In this document: positions 45,133 to 53,066 of the stretch, piece after piece | How the letters are laid out: each line of letters starts with the position of its first letter | Numbering within the stretch: the stretch's first letter is position 1 | Assembly: GCF_004358425.1 (NCBI RefSeq) | Contig: NZ_CP037948.1 | Span: 558,001-622,000 of the forward strand | From: Qipengyuania sediminis | GTDB taxonomy: Bacteria > Pseudomonadota > Alphaproteobacteria > Sphingomonadales > Sphingomonadaceae | Reading direction: 5' to 3' | DNA length: 64,000 nucleotides | Translations under genes and position numbers: made by a program | Notes under the pieces: model-generated | Database searches by the model: none | Told to the model about the DNA's origin: nothing | What the model saw: the letters and a program-made list of their open reading frames with translations, nothing else

Positions 45133-46962
45133 TCAGACCGCGCGCGCGGTGATGAACCGGTCGACGTTCCTGGCCATCACGTCGAGCGGGGCATTGCCGC
45201 CGAGGATCACCGCGTCGTTGAAGCCCTTGAAGTCATAGCGCGCGCCCAGCGCGGTCTCGGCGCGGCGGCGCTGGCGGACTATTTCGCTGTGACCGATCTT
45301 GTAGCCCGTCGCCTGGCCCGGCCAGCTGCAATAGCGGTCGACCTCGCCCGCGACCTCTTCGGGCTTGGAGCCGTTGCGTTCGACGAAGAAGGCGCGGCCC
45401 TGTTCGCGGCTCCAGCGCTTGTGGTGAAGCCCGGTGTCGACCACCAGCCGGCACGCGCGGAAGGCGAGGCTCTGAAGGTAGCCCAATTGCCCGACCTCGA
45501 AGCCCTTGTACGCGCCGAGCTCGTCGGCAAGCTGCTGCGCGTAAAGTGCCCAGCCTTCGCTGAAGGCCCCGAAGGCGAGGATCGAGCGGATCAGCGGCAG
45601 GCGGTTCGAATATTCGCCCTCCCAGACATGGCCGGGAATGGTCTCGTGATAGGCGAGATCGGCAAGATCGTATTTGCGGTGCAGGTCGGTGGAGCGAAGG
45701 TTGATCCACATCCGTCCCGGGATCGTTCCGTCCTTGCTGCCCGCCCCGCCATAGGCACCGGGCGCGCCGATCTCCTCGGCAGGGGGAAGCCGGCGGATTT
45801 CCATGTTGGGGTTGACGGGGTTGGAGAAGGCGCGCGGCATCTGCGCCTTGATCCACGCGACCCGCTCCTCCAGGAAGGCCATGATCTCCGCCCGGCCCGG
45901 ATCGCCTTCCGCGAATTTGTAGCGCGGATCGTCGGACAGCGCCTGCATCCGCGCGCCGACGCTGCCCTTCGTGTAGCCGATGCGCTTGAGGATCGGGTCC
46001 ATGCGCGCGTGCAGCATGGCGAGCTCGTCGAGGCCCTGCTGGTGGATTTCGTCGGGCGTCATCCGCGTTGTGGTGGTCGCACGCAAAGCCCAGGCATACC
46101 ATTCGTCGCCCCGCGGCTGCGCCCACATGCCCGGCGCGGTCTTGCCGAGCGCGCGCTGCGCCTGGAGCTCGGCGAGCTGGCGTTCCAGCGCGGCGACCAC
46201 AGGGCCGGTCACGATTGCGCGTCCACGCGGGGCGAAGCTGGCGCCGATATCCTTGGCAACGCGGGTGAGCGGGGCGACGAGAGCGCCGCCCTCTCTCGCC
46301 TCGGCAATGGTCCGCTCCATCGCGGCGATCGCCTTGTCGAGCAGGAAAACCGGCGGAACCACCCCCATGCCCCGCGCAGCGCGCATCCGCGCCAGCTCGC
46401 CATCGAGCGCTGCGGGAAGCGCATCCAACCGCGCCAGATAGAAATCGCCGTCGGCCGGCTCTTTGAGCGGTTGGGTGGAGTCGAAAAAGCGCGGCGCATC
46501 GAGATAGGTGCCGACGTTCTGGATCACGACATAGGGCGCGTTGCGCCAGCTCCCGACCGCGACATCGCCATAGGGAAGCGCAAATCCCTCGAGCGCGGTC
46601 GCATAGGCGCTCTCCACCACCTCCAGACTGGTGACCGTGTCGGCATCGAGCCCGGCGCGCTCCACGCCGCGCACCCGCGCAAGATCGCGCCGCAGCGTCT
46701 CGGCAAAGGCGCGCTGACCCGCGGGAGATTGGTCCTCGAGCTTGCCGCGCAGAGCCGCATAGGCGCCGGTATCGACGCCGAGACCGGTCGCGCGCTCGGG
46801 CTCGTGCTTCAGGAGGTTGTAGGCGATATCGTCGAGCAGCGCCGCCGTATCGCCCACAGGCGCGCGCGGTATCGTGGCGCAACCGCCGAGCGCGAGCAGG
46901 GAAACGCCGCCAAGCCCGGCGAGGGCCTCGCGGCGGGTGAGATCGAATGAGAGTGCCGTCAT
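45133..46962 (-). CDS. DUF885 family lipoprotein, Tat-exported
   Basis: 609-residue secreted protein. The leader LTRREALAGLGG carries a twin-arginine motif and the lipobox ALGGC (Cys28), giving a Tat-lipoprotein. The body is DUF885 (peptidase-like, related to gluzincins), with YHETIPGH near residue 440 and GWALYAQQLADELG near 490 as the conserved zinc-peptidase-like motifs. Substrate unknown. Its stop lies 1 nt from the ATG of the CNB remnant. Confidence 0.85.
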   Translation of the reverse strand: MTALSFDLTRREALAGLGGVSLLALGGCATIPRAPVGDTAALLDDIAYNLLKHEPERATGLGVDTGAYAALRGKLEDQSPAGQRAFAETLRRDLARVRGVERAGLDADTVTSLEVVESAYATALEGFALPYGDVAVGSWRNAPYVVIQNVGTYLDAPRFFDSTQPLKEPADGDFYLARLDALPAALDGELARMRAARGMGVVPPVFLLDKAIAAMERTIAEAREGGALVAPLTRVAKDIGASFAPRGRAIVTGPVVAALERQLAELQAQRALGKTAPGMWAQPRGDEWYAWALRATTTTRMTPDEIHQQGLDELAMLHARMDPILKRIGYTKGSVGARMQALSDDPRYKFAEGDPGRAEIMAFLEERVAWIKAQMPRAFSNPVNPNMEIRRLPPAEEIGAPGAYGGAGSKDGTIPGRMWINLRSTDLHRKYDLADLAYHETIPGHVWEGEYSNRLPLIRSILAFGAFSEGWALYAQQLADELGAYKGFEVGQLGYLQSLAFRACRLVVDTGLHHKRWSREQGRAFFVERNGSKPEEVAGEVDRYCSWPGQATGYKIGHSEIVRQRRRAETALGARYDFKGFNDAVILGGNAPLDVMARNVDRFITARAV

Positions 46963-47006
46963 GACGGCAGGTGTGCGCGGGCGGTTACCGTCGAGTCAAT
47001 CCAAAC

Positions 47007-47093
47007 ACGTTCGCTCACCCTGAGCCTGTCGAAGGGTGCCGGCGCGCGCGTCGTGCCCGCGTGCCTCCACAGGCTCAGCACGGGCGATGACGG
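47007..47093. repeat. REP/BIME-like element between DUF885 and DUF3597 genes
   Basis: Left arm 47007-47040 (contains ctgagcctgtcgaaggg) and degenerate right arm 47060-47093 (contains acaggctcagcacgggcg) in opposite orientation. Same family as the element at 30565. The right arm ends at the DUF3597 stop codon. Confidence 0.75.
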
Positions 47094-47495
47094 CTACTTC
47101 AGGCTTTCGGGAACCTCGCCGCCATTGGCCGCCAATTCCTGCATCACGCGCTTGTGCAGCCACAGGTTATCGTCAGCATCGCCCGAATAGTCCTGGCGAC
47201 CCAGCTCTTCGGCCAGCGCCTTGCGGCTGGCGTAATCCGAATCGACGCCGATCAGCTTCATCAGATCGACGATCGAGGTGCGCCAATTGAGGCCATCCGC
47301 GCCGGGCATCGAATCTAGGCTGTTCTCGACATTGACCAGCGTCGTCTGCTGCGGCTGCGCGGGCGCCACGACCGGCGCATCCGCGAAGGCGTTGCCGGTG
47401 GGCGCGGGGGGGGGGACGCCGGCACTCTGCGGCAGGCCCTGCGCATGCGCTTTCTTGCCGAAGATCGCGTCCTTGATGCTGCTGAAGATGCCCAT
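47094..47495 (-). CDS. DUF3597 protein
   Basis: 133 residues. N terminus MGIFSSIKDAIFGKK, a Pro/Ala-rich linker (about 21-50), then the DUF3597 core with LNWRTSIVDLMKLIGVDSDYASRKALAEELG. Resembles a BON/LysM-adjacent cytoplasmic family of unknown role. Start ATG at 47495; the stop touches a REP element. Confidence 0.85.
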   Translation of the reverse strand: MGIFSSIKDAIFGKKAHAQGLPQSAGVPPPAPTGNAFADAPVVAPAQPQQTTLVNVENSLDSMPGADGLNWRTSIVDLMKLIGVDSDYASRKALAEELGRQDYSGDADDNLWLHKRVMQELAANGGEVPESLK

Positions 47496-47601
47496 TGTTT
47501 CGTGTCCTTGCTTCGGCGCGAACTGCTCGCCGCCCTTGCTCCTCCAATCGCGCGCGCGCGCCGGGGTTCCGAAGCGGGCTCCGCCCCGCTATCGACGATG
47601 C

Positions 47602-47790
47602 ATGGCCGATCTTGCGCTGTCGCTGACCATGCTCGCAGTACTGGTGCTCGGTTTCGGCGCCATCGTGCTGCTGCGCCGGGGCGAGCGCAAGCGCGCGGGG
47701 CTGATGGCGCTCGCCGCGCTGGTGGCGTTGGCCAATGTCGCGATCTGGAGCATTCCCGCTCCGCCAGGCACCGCACAGCGCCCCCGATAG
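47602..47790 (+). CDS. small two-helix membrane protein
   Basis: 62 residues with two hydrophobic helices (about 6-24 and 32-51) separated by a strongly basic loop RRGERKRAG, a common pattern of tiny inner-membrane proteins. ATG at 47602 (another at 47598 is out of frame). No strong ribosome site. Located between DUF3597 and the alpha/beta hydrolase, on the opposite strand to both. Function unknown. Confidence 0.6.
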   Translation: MADLALSLTMLAVLVLGFGAIVLLRRGERKRAGLMALAALVALANVAIWSIPAPPGTAQRPR

Positions 47791-47864
47791 CGCCGCGTGC
47801 GCCTCGGCCGCTCCATCACATCGACTTAGCGGAAGCCTGTTTCGCGCTCCGTCACGCGCGCGCC

Positions 47865-48521
47865 TCAGCGGATGGTGCAGGCGGGGTCGAGCCGGAAATT
47901 GAGGTAATTGTTGACCGAGGCCATGAGCTCCGCCTGCTCGTTCTCGAAGAAGTGGTTGGCGCGCGGGATCTCTTCGTGATGGATGGTGATGTGCTTCTGC
48001 GTCCGCAGCTTGTCGACCAGCTTCTGCACCGAATTGGGCTGCACCACCGTATCGCCCGCGCCCTGGATGAAGATTCCGCTGGCTGGGCAGGGGGCAAGGA
48101 AGCTGAAATCGTACATATTGGCGGGCGCGGAGATCGAGATGAAGCCGCGGATCTCCGGCCGGCGCATCAGGAGCTGCATCCCGATCAGCGCGCCGAAACT
48201 GACGCCTGCGACCCAGGTGGTCTGCGCTTCGGGGTGGATGGACTGAACCCAATCCAACGCACTGGCCGCATCGGAAAGCTCGCCAATGCCGTTGTCGAAA
48301 CTGCCCTGGCTCTTGCCGACGCCGCGGAAATTGAATCGCAGCGTCGCGAAGCCGCGATCGGTGAAGGTCTTGTAGAGCGCCTGCGTGATCCGCTCGTTCA
48401 TCGTGCCGCCGCCGTGGGGGTGGGGGTGGAGGATCATCGCGACCGGCGCCCGCGGACGGCGGGCGGGGGAGAAACGACCTTCGAGGCGGCCTTCGGGGCC
48501 GGGAAAGATGACGGAGGGCAT
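47865..48521 (-). CDS. alpha/beta hydrolase (dienelactone-hydrolase-like)
   Basis: 218-residue single-domain hydrolase. Oxyanion-side motif HPHPHGGGTM near residue 32-41, RFNFRGVGKSQG near 65-76, nucleophile elbow AGVSFGAL (Ser about 105), and a late HFFENE near 192 for the catalytic His. Resembles the COG2945 alpha/beta-hydrolase group. Start ATG at 48521; the upstream frame extends into the desulfurase region and is rejected. Substrate unknown. Confidence 0.85.
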   Translation of the reverse strand: MPSVIFPGPEGRLEGRFSPARRPRAPVAMILHPHPHGGGTMNERITQALYKTFTDRGFATLRFNFRGVGKSQGSFDNGIGELSDAASALDWVQSIHPEAQTTWVAGVSFGALIGMQLLMRRPEIRGFISISAPANMYDFSFLAPCPASGIFIQGAGDTVVQPNSVQKLVDKLRTQKHITIHHEEIPRANHFFENEQAELMASVNNYLNFRLDPACTIR

Positions 48522-48619
48522 GGGAACCTGTCTGCTGGCGGGGCGCGGCTGGCCCTCGCGAAGTGCGGCGCTATATAGGCGCTTAGCCTCAAATCGCAAT
48601 GTTTTAGGCAGGCCGCCCC

Positions 48620-49669
48620 ATCTCGACGCGCATCTATCTCGACCATGCCGCCACCAGCCCGCTTCGCCCCGAAGCGCGCGCGGCGATGGAGGAGGGGTTC
48701 CGGCTATGGGCCAACCCTTCGAGCCCGCACGCCGAGGGCCGCAAGGCACGCGCGCTGCTCGAGGATGCGCGCGAGCGGATCAAGGCGGCGCTGGGCTGGG
48801 ATGGCGAGCTGATCTTCACCAGCGGCGCGAGCGAGGCGCTTTGGATCGCGCTGAACCGTACAATGGTGGAGCGGCGGATCGTCAGCGCGATCGAGCATGA
48901 CGCAGTACTGAGAGGCGCGCCCGACGCGGCCATATTGCCGGTGGTCGATGGCAGGATCGACACCGATGCGCTCGCCTCTCTCCTGCAACTCGGCGGTACG
49001 GCGGTGGTGGCTGTTCAGTCGATCAATTCGGAAACGGGCACGTGGCAATTTCCGCTCATCAACGATCCCGGCGTGCAGATGACACGTTCAGCCGGAAGCC
49101 TCTTGCTTCGCGACTGCTCGCAAAGCGCTGGGGAAGGACGACTGCCCGACGGCGATCTGCTTGTCGTCTCGGCACACAAAATGGGTGGGCCGATCGGTAT
49201 CGGCGCATTGCTGCTCAAGGATTACGCACTGCTTGAACCCGATGGCGGGCACGAGCGCGGCTACCGGCAAGGCACTGAAAACCTGCCCGGCGCACTGGCC
49301 ATGGCCGCGGCTTTGGAAGCGGGCGGCTACGGCGGCTGGGCGACAAGCCTGGAACAGCGGCTCGACTTCAGAAACGCGCTTCATTGCCATAGCTCGATCA
49401 TCGAGCCGGCAACCCAATGCGCGCATATCTTCGCGATCGCTCACCCTGCGATGAGCGCGCGCGCGCTGTTGATACGGCTCGACGCGATGGGTTTCGCCGT
49501 TTCGGCGGGGAGCGCTTGCTCTTCGGGAACCTTGAAGAAAAGCCGGGTGCTCGAAGCCTTTGGGGTACCGGACGATGTCGCGGCGCGTACGATCCGCGTG
49601 AGTTTGGGGTGGAACACCACGCCCGACGAGCTTGAGGCATTTGTGGAGGCTTGGGCTTCGCTATGCTGA
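48620..49669 (+). CDS. cysteine desulfurase paralogue 1, no ordinary start codon
   Basis: PLP class-V aminotransferase-fold enzyme. From the first usable ATG (48686) the product is 327 aa with PLP-site H71, Schiff-base K165 in SAHKMGGPIG and catalytic Cys in SAGSACSSG, so the active site is intact. In-frame codons before that ATG encode IYLDHAATSPLRPEARAA, homologous to residues 6-22 of the next gene, so coding must begin near 48620, where the codon is ATC (I-S-T-R-I-Y). The only ATG further up (48599) is followed by TTT and TAG. Start loss, a rare ATC start, or translation from 48686 are the options. Sulfur acceptor unknown; the gene lies next to a second desulfurase and a ferredoxin. Confidence 0.7.
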   Translation: MSTRIYLDHAATSPLRPEARAAMEEGFRLWANPSSPHAEGRKARALLEDARERIKAALGWDGELIFTSGASEALWIALNRTMVERRIVSAIEHDAVLRGAPDAAILPVVDGRIDTDALASLLQLGGTAVVAVQSINSETGTWQFPLINDPGVQMTRSAGSLLLRDCSQSAGEGRLPDGDLLVVSAHKMGGPIGIGALLLKDYALLEPDGGHERGYRQGTENLPGALAMAAALEAGGYGGWATSLEQRLDFRNALHCHSSIIEPATQCAHIFAIAHPAMSARALLIRLDAMGFAVSAGSACSSGTLKKSRVLEAFGVPDDVAARTIRVSLGWNTTPDELEAFVEAWASLC

Positions 49670-49677
49670 TTTGTCCT

Positions 49678-49760
49678 TGCGAGCCAAGCGAACCAATCCA
49701 GAGCCTTTTGCGCGGAACTCTGGATTGCCGCGGCCCCGGCGTGCCGCCGGGTCCTCGCAA
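49678..49760. repeat. dispersed palindrome (TTGCGAG family) between the two desulfurases
   Basis: Outer arms ttgcgag (49678-49684) and ctcgcaa (49754-49760), inner arms caatccagag (49694-49703) and ctctggattg (49719-49728). A third REP-like family in the window, typical of alphaproteobacterial intergenic DNA. Confidence 0.75.
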
Positions 49761-49772
49761 TGACCAGCGGGG

Positions 49773-50861
49773 ATGTTCGGTTCGTTGATCTACCTCGATT
49801 ACCAGGCCACCACCCCGCTGGCGCCCGAGGCGCGCGAGGCGATGCTGCGCTGGCTGGGTGGGCCGGGGAGCGACGGCTTCGGCAATCCCTCAAGCCCGCA
49901 CCGCATGGGACGAATGGCGCGCGCCGCGGTGGAACTCGCGCGTGAGCAGGTCGCGGCGCTGATGCCGGCGGGGGGCCGCGTGATCTTCACCGGCGGCGCG
50001 ACCGAGGCGCTTAATCTTGCGATCCGGGGGACCGGGGGCGAAGGCGCGGTCGCCTGTTCGTCGATCGAGCATTCGGCGGTTGGCGATACCGCTCGGGCGG
50101 CGGGGGCCGTCCATGTCATTCGCGTGACGGATGAAGGCCTTAGCGCGCTTTCTTGCGACGGTTTCGAAGATGCGCGCCTCATCGCCGTGATGCACGTCAA
50201 CAACGAGATCGGCACGGTCCAGCCGATGGAGGAATGGGCGCAGGCCGCGCAGGACAAAGGCGTGCCATTTCTGTGTGATGCGGTGCAGAGTTACGGCCGT
50301 TTCGAGCTCCCGAAGGCCGATCTCATCGCGATCAGCGCGCACAAGTTCCATGGGCCCAAGGGGATCGGCGCGCTGTGGGTGCGGGATGGCGTGGCTCTGA
50401 GCGAAGTCCAGACCGGGGGCGGGCAGGAGTCGGGCCTGCGCTCCGGGACGCTCAGCCCCGCGCTGATTGCGGGCATGGGTGCGGCCGCGGCGCTCTCAGG
50501 CGAGCGGATGGAGGCGGACCGCGCGCATGTCGAAATGCTGTGGGCCCGCGCCCGCGAACTGTTCGCGCACTGGACGCTCAATGGCAGCGCCGAGCACCGC
50601 TGGCATGGCAACCTCAACATCCGCCGCGACGGGCTCGATGTCGCGCGGCTGATGAGCGATTGCCGCGAAATCATGTTCTCCGCCGGCAGCGCTTGCGCCA
50701 GCGGCTCGGGCCGGCCGAGCCATGTGCTCAAGGCGATCGGCCTCACCGATGCCGAGGCCAGAAGCTCGATCCGCCTTGGCTTCGGCCGCTACACGACCCT
50801 GGGCGAGATCGAGGAGGCGGCGGCCCGCATCAACGCCGCGGCGGAGGCGCAGGGCCTGTGA
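49773..50861 (+). CDS. cysteine desulfurase (IscS/NifS-like)
   Basis: 362-residue PLP enzyme mobilising sulfur from cysteine for Fe-S clusters or tRNA thiolation. IYLDYQATTPLAP at the N terminus, H100 stacking PLP, K191 Schiff base in SAHKFHGPKGIGA, catalytic Cys308 in SAGSACASG. Its stop overlaps the ferredoxin GTG by 4 nt, so the pair form an operon. It is not in a suf or isc cluster (no iscU or sufBCD in the window). Confidence 0.92.
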   Translation: MFGSLIYLDYQATTPLAPEAREAMLRWLGGPGSDGFGNPSSPHRMGRMARAAVELAREQVAALMPAGGRVIFTGGATEALNLAIRGTGGEGAVACSSIEHSAVGDTARAAGAVHVIRVTDEGLSALSCDGFEDARLIAVMHVNNEIGTVQPMEEWAQAAQDKGVPFLCDAVQSYGRFELPKADLIAISAHKFHGPKGIGALWVRDGVALSEVQTGGGQESGLRSGTLSPALIAGMGAAAALSGERMEADRAHVEMLWARARELFAHWTLNGSAEHRWHGNLNIRRDGLDVARLMSDCREIMFSAGSACASGSGRPSHVLKAIGLTDAEARSSIRLGFGRYTTLGEIEEAAARINAAAEAQGL

Positions 50862-51187
50862 AACTGCGCTTCGTCACTCCCGGCGGGACCGTCATCGACA
50901 CCAGCGGCACGCCGGGGGACAGCCTGCTGCGCGCGGGGCAGGGGGCGGGGTTGCCGCTGGAAGGGACATGCGAAGGGCAGATGGCCTGCTCGACCTGCCA
51001 TGTCCTCGTCGCGAATGAGTGGTTCGAGCGCCTTCCCCCTGCGAGCGAGGCGGAAGAGGACATGCTGGATCTCGCCGCCGGCGCGCGCCGTACCAGCCGC
51101 CTCGCCTGCCAGATCGAGCTTACCGAGACGCTGGACGGGCTGACCGTCACCATCCCGAGCACAGCGCACGATATGCGCACGCGCTAG
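50858..51187 (+). CDS. adrenodoxin-type 2Fe-2S ferredoxin
   Basis: 109-residue electron carrier. Cluster cysteines C38, C44, C47 and C84 follow the C-x5-C-x2-C-x36-C pattern of Isc/adrenodoxin ferredoxins (TCEGQMACSTCHV). GTG start overlaps the desulfurase stop. Likely supplies electrons to Fe-S assembly or an oxygenase. Confidence 0.93.
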   Translation: MKLRFVTPGGTVIDTSGTPGDSLLRAGQGAGLPLEGTCEGQMACSTCHVLVANEWFERLPPASEAEEDMLDLAAGARRTSRLACQIELTETLDGLTVTIPSTAHDMRTR

Positions 51188-51243
51188 GAAACTGGCCGCG
51201 AACCTAGCCGTTGAGCGGCCATGCCCTGCGTCGCGACCCCTGC

Positions 51244-52002
51244 ATGACCCCGCGTTGGCCTTCGGTGCTGTGGGTCGTGCGCCATGGCCAGAGCGCGGGC
51301 AATGTCGCGCGCGACGAAGCGGATGCGGCGGGCGCGCATCGCATCGCGCTCACAGGCCGCGACGTGGATGTGCCGCTGTCAGACCTCGGCCGCGAGCAGG
51401 CCACAGCGCTTGGTACCTGGTTCGCGCGTCGCGCGCCGCGGCCGGACATCATGCTCGCCAGCCCCTATCTGCGCGCGCGCCAGACCGCCGAGCTGTTCCG
51501 CGCCGCGGGCGGCTGCGCGCCTGACGAGACGATCTGCATCGACGAACGCCTGCGCGAAAAGGAATTCGGCGTGCTCGATGGGCTGACCACCGCCGGCATC
51601 CGCGAATTCATGCCCGATCAGGCCGAATTCCGCTCAATCCTCGGCAAATTCTACCACCGGGCGCCGGGCGGTGAGAGCTGGTGCGATGTCATCCTCCGGC
51701 TGCGCTCGCTGCTCGATACCGTCTCGCTTCACTATGGCGGCCGACCGGTCATGATCGTCGCGCATCAGGTCGTGGTGCTGTGCTTGCGCTATATCATCGA
51801 GAACCTTTCCGAGGCGGAGATTCTCGCCATCGACAGGGAAGGCGACGTCTCGAACTGCGGCGTCACCGAATATCGCTTCGACCCTGCAGCGGGGAAGGCA
51901 GGCAACCTCGTCCTTGTCGAATACAACGTCACCGCGCCGCTCGAGGCTGAGGCGACACCCGTCACCGATGCGCCCGACGCCATGGTCGCCGCGCGTGGCT
52001 GA
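51244..52002 (+). CDS. histidine phosphatase family protein
   Basis: 252 residues. Phosphoglycerate-mutase-like fold: RHGQSAGN near residue 13-20 gives the phosphohistidine, LSDLGREQA, SPYLRARQTAE, and VAHQVVVLCLR near 182. Similar to phosphatases rather than cofactor-dependent mutases. ATG at 51244 preferred over a TTG at 51211. Overlaps the next gene by 8 nt. Confidence 0.88.
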   Translation: MTPRWPSVLWVVRHGQSAGNVARDEADAAGAHRIALTGRDVDVPLSDLGREQATALGTWFARRAPRPDIMLASPYLRARQTAELFRAAGGCAPDETICIDERLREKEFGVLDGLTTAGIREFMPDQAEFRSILGKFYHRAPGGESWCDVILRLRSLLDTVSLHYGGRPVMIVAHQVVVLCLRYIIENLSEAEILAIDREGDVSNCGVTEYRFDPAAGKAGNLVLVEYNVTAPLEAEATPVTDAPDAMVAARG

Positions 52003-52882
52003 GCCCGTTCCGCTCGACGCAGACTGGCTCGCCGATCATCCGCTGCCGCAGCCGGGGGAAGATAGCGACAAGAACAGCCGCGGCCATGTGATCGCGATCG
52101 GTGGATCGCGGCAGGTGCCCGGCGGGCTTCTGCTGACGGGCGAGGCGGCGTTCCGTGCGGGGGCCGGAAAGGTCCAGCTCGCCACCATCGCAAGCTGCAC
52201 GCAGGGCCTGGGCCTTGCGCTGCCCGAGGCGGGGGTGCTGGCGCTTGGCGAGAGCGAAGACGGCGAGATCGACGCGGGCGGTCTCGAGCCGCTCGAAAAG
52301 CCGCTCGCACGCTGCGACAGCCTCGTGATCGGTCCGGCCATAACTCGCGCCGAGGCGGCGGGCGGGGTGCTCGATGCTCTGCTGGATGGAATGCTCGACA
52401 AGCAGCCGCTGCTCCTCGACGCGGTGGCGCTTCATGCCGCGAGCGGGCGGGTAGGGGCCTTGCGCCGATATGGGGCCGAGCTGCTGGTCAGCCCCAATCC
52501 CGACGAGCTCGCCAGCCTGCTGGGCTGTGACGAGGAACGCGTCACGAACGACCAGACCGGTTGCGCGCGCGAGGCGGCGGAGCGCTACCGCGCGCTTGCC
52601 ATCTGCAAGGGCGCCCAAACCGTGATCGCCAGGCCCGAGGGGGTGCTGCTGCGCTATCCCGGCGGCGGGGTGGGGCTCGCCACCGGCGGCTCGGGCGATG
52701 TGCTGGCGGGGCTGATAGCGGGCATGCTGGCGCGCGGGGCGGAGCCCGTTACTGCCGCTGCCTGGGGCGTCTGGCTGCACGGAGAGGCCGGGCGGAGGCT
52801 CGCCGAACGCCAAGGCACGCTCGGTTTCCTTGCCCGCGAGCTCATCCCCCTCGTCCCGGCGCTGATGCGCGGGGCGGGCTGA
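51995..52882 (+). CDS. nnrD: ADP-dependent NAD(P)H-hydrate dehydratase
   Basis: 295-residue ribokinase-fold repair enzyme dehydrating hydrated NAD(P)H. Conserved NSRGHVIAIGGS near 24-35, DAVALHA, SPNPDELASLLG near 169-180 and GLATGGSGDVLAGLIAGMLARG near 232. The epimerase partner domain (NnrE) is not fused here. GTG at 51995, overlapping the phosphatase gene. Often part of a larger fused enzyme; this is the stand-alone D domain. Confidence 0.92.
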   Translation: MAEPVPLDADWLADHPLPQPGEDSDKNSRGHVIAIGGSRQVPGGLLLTGEAAFRAGAGKVQLATIASCTQGLGLALPEAGVLALGESEDGEIDAGGLEPLEKPLARCDSLVIGPAITRAEAAGGVLDALLDGMLDKQPLLLDAVALHAASGRVGALRRYGAELLVSPNPDELASLLGCDEERVTNDQTGCAREAAERYRALAICKGAQTVIARPEGVLLRYPGGGVGLATGGSGDVLAGLIAGMLARGAEPVTAAAWGVWLHGEAGRRLAERQGTLGFLARELIPLVPALMRGAG

Positions 52883-52922
52883 CCGGCGGGGGAAAGCGCG
52901 GTGATGCGGCGTTGCAGGGCTT

Positions 52923-52944
52923 CCCTGCCGCCTGTTAGGGCAGG
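52923..52944 (+). terminator. possible terminator hairpin after nnrD
   Basis: ccctgcc (52923-52929) and gggcagg (52938-52944) form a 7-bp stem with an 8-nt loop about 40 nt past the nnrD stop. The following sequence is only mildly T-rich, so this is a weak call. Confidence 0.35.
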
Positions 52945-52961
52945 CCACACGTCTTCCTACT

Positions 52962-53052
52962 CCGTTCGTGCCGAGCTTGTCGAAGCACCTCTTTCCCTGC
53001 GGCTTCGTGCCAAGGGGCAAAGCGGCCCTTCGACAAACCCAGGGCGAACGGA
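52962..53052. repeat. REP/BIME-like element between nnrD and parC
   Basis: Left arm 52962-52987 (cgttcgtgccgagcttgtcg...) and right arm 53026-53052 (cccttcgacaaacccaggg...) inverted, same family as 30565, 47007 and 56627. Ends 15 nt before the parC ATG, so it lies in the parC leader. Confidence 0.8.
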
Positions 53053-53066
53053 TCATTTGAGTTGTC

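Noticed and set aside
45064..46950. Plus-strand 628-codon frame opposite DUF885
   Set aside because: Antisense to a convincing lipoprotein gene; no start signals.
48599..48686. Stop-codon readthrough (TAG at codon 3) starting the desulfurase
   Set aside because: ATG TTT TAG has no ribosome site and no known readthrough context; start loss or an ATC start is simpler.
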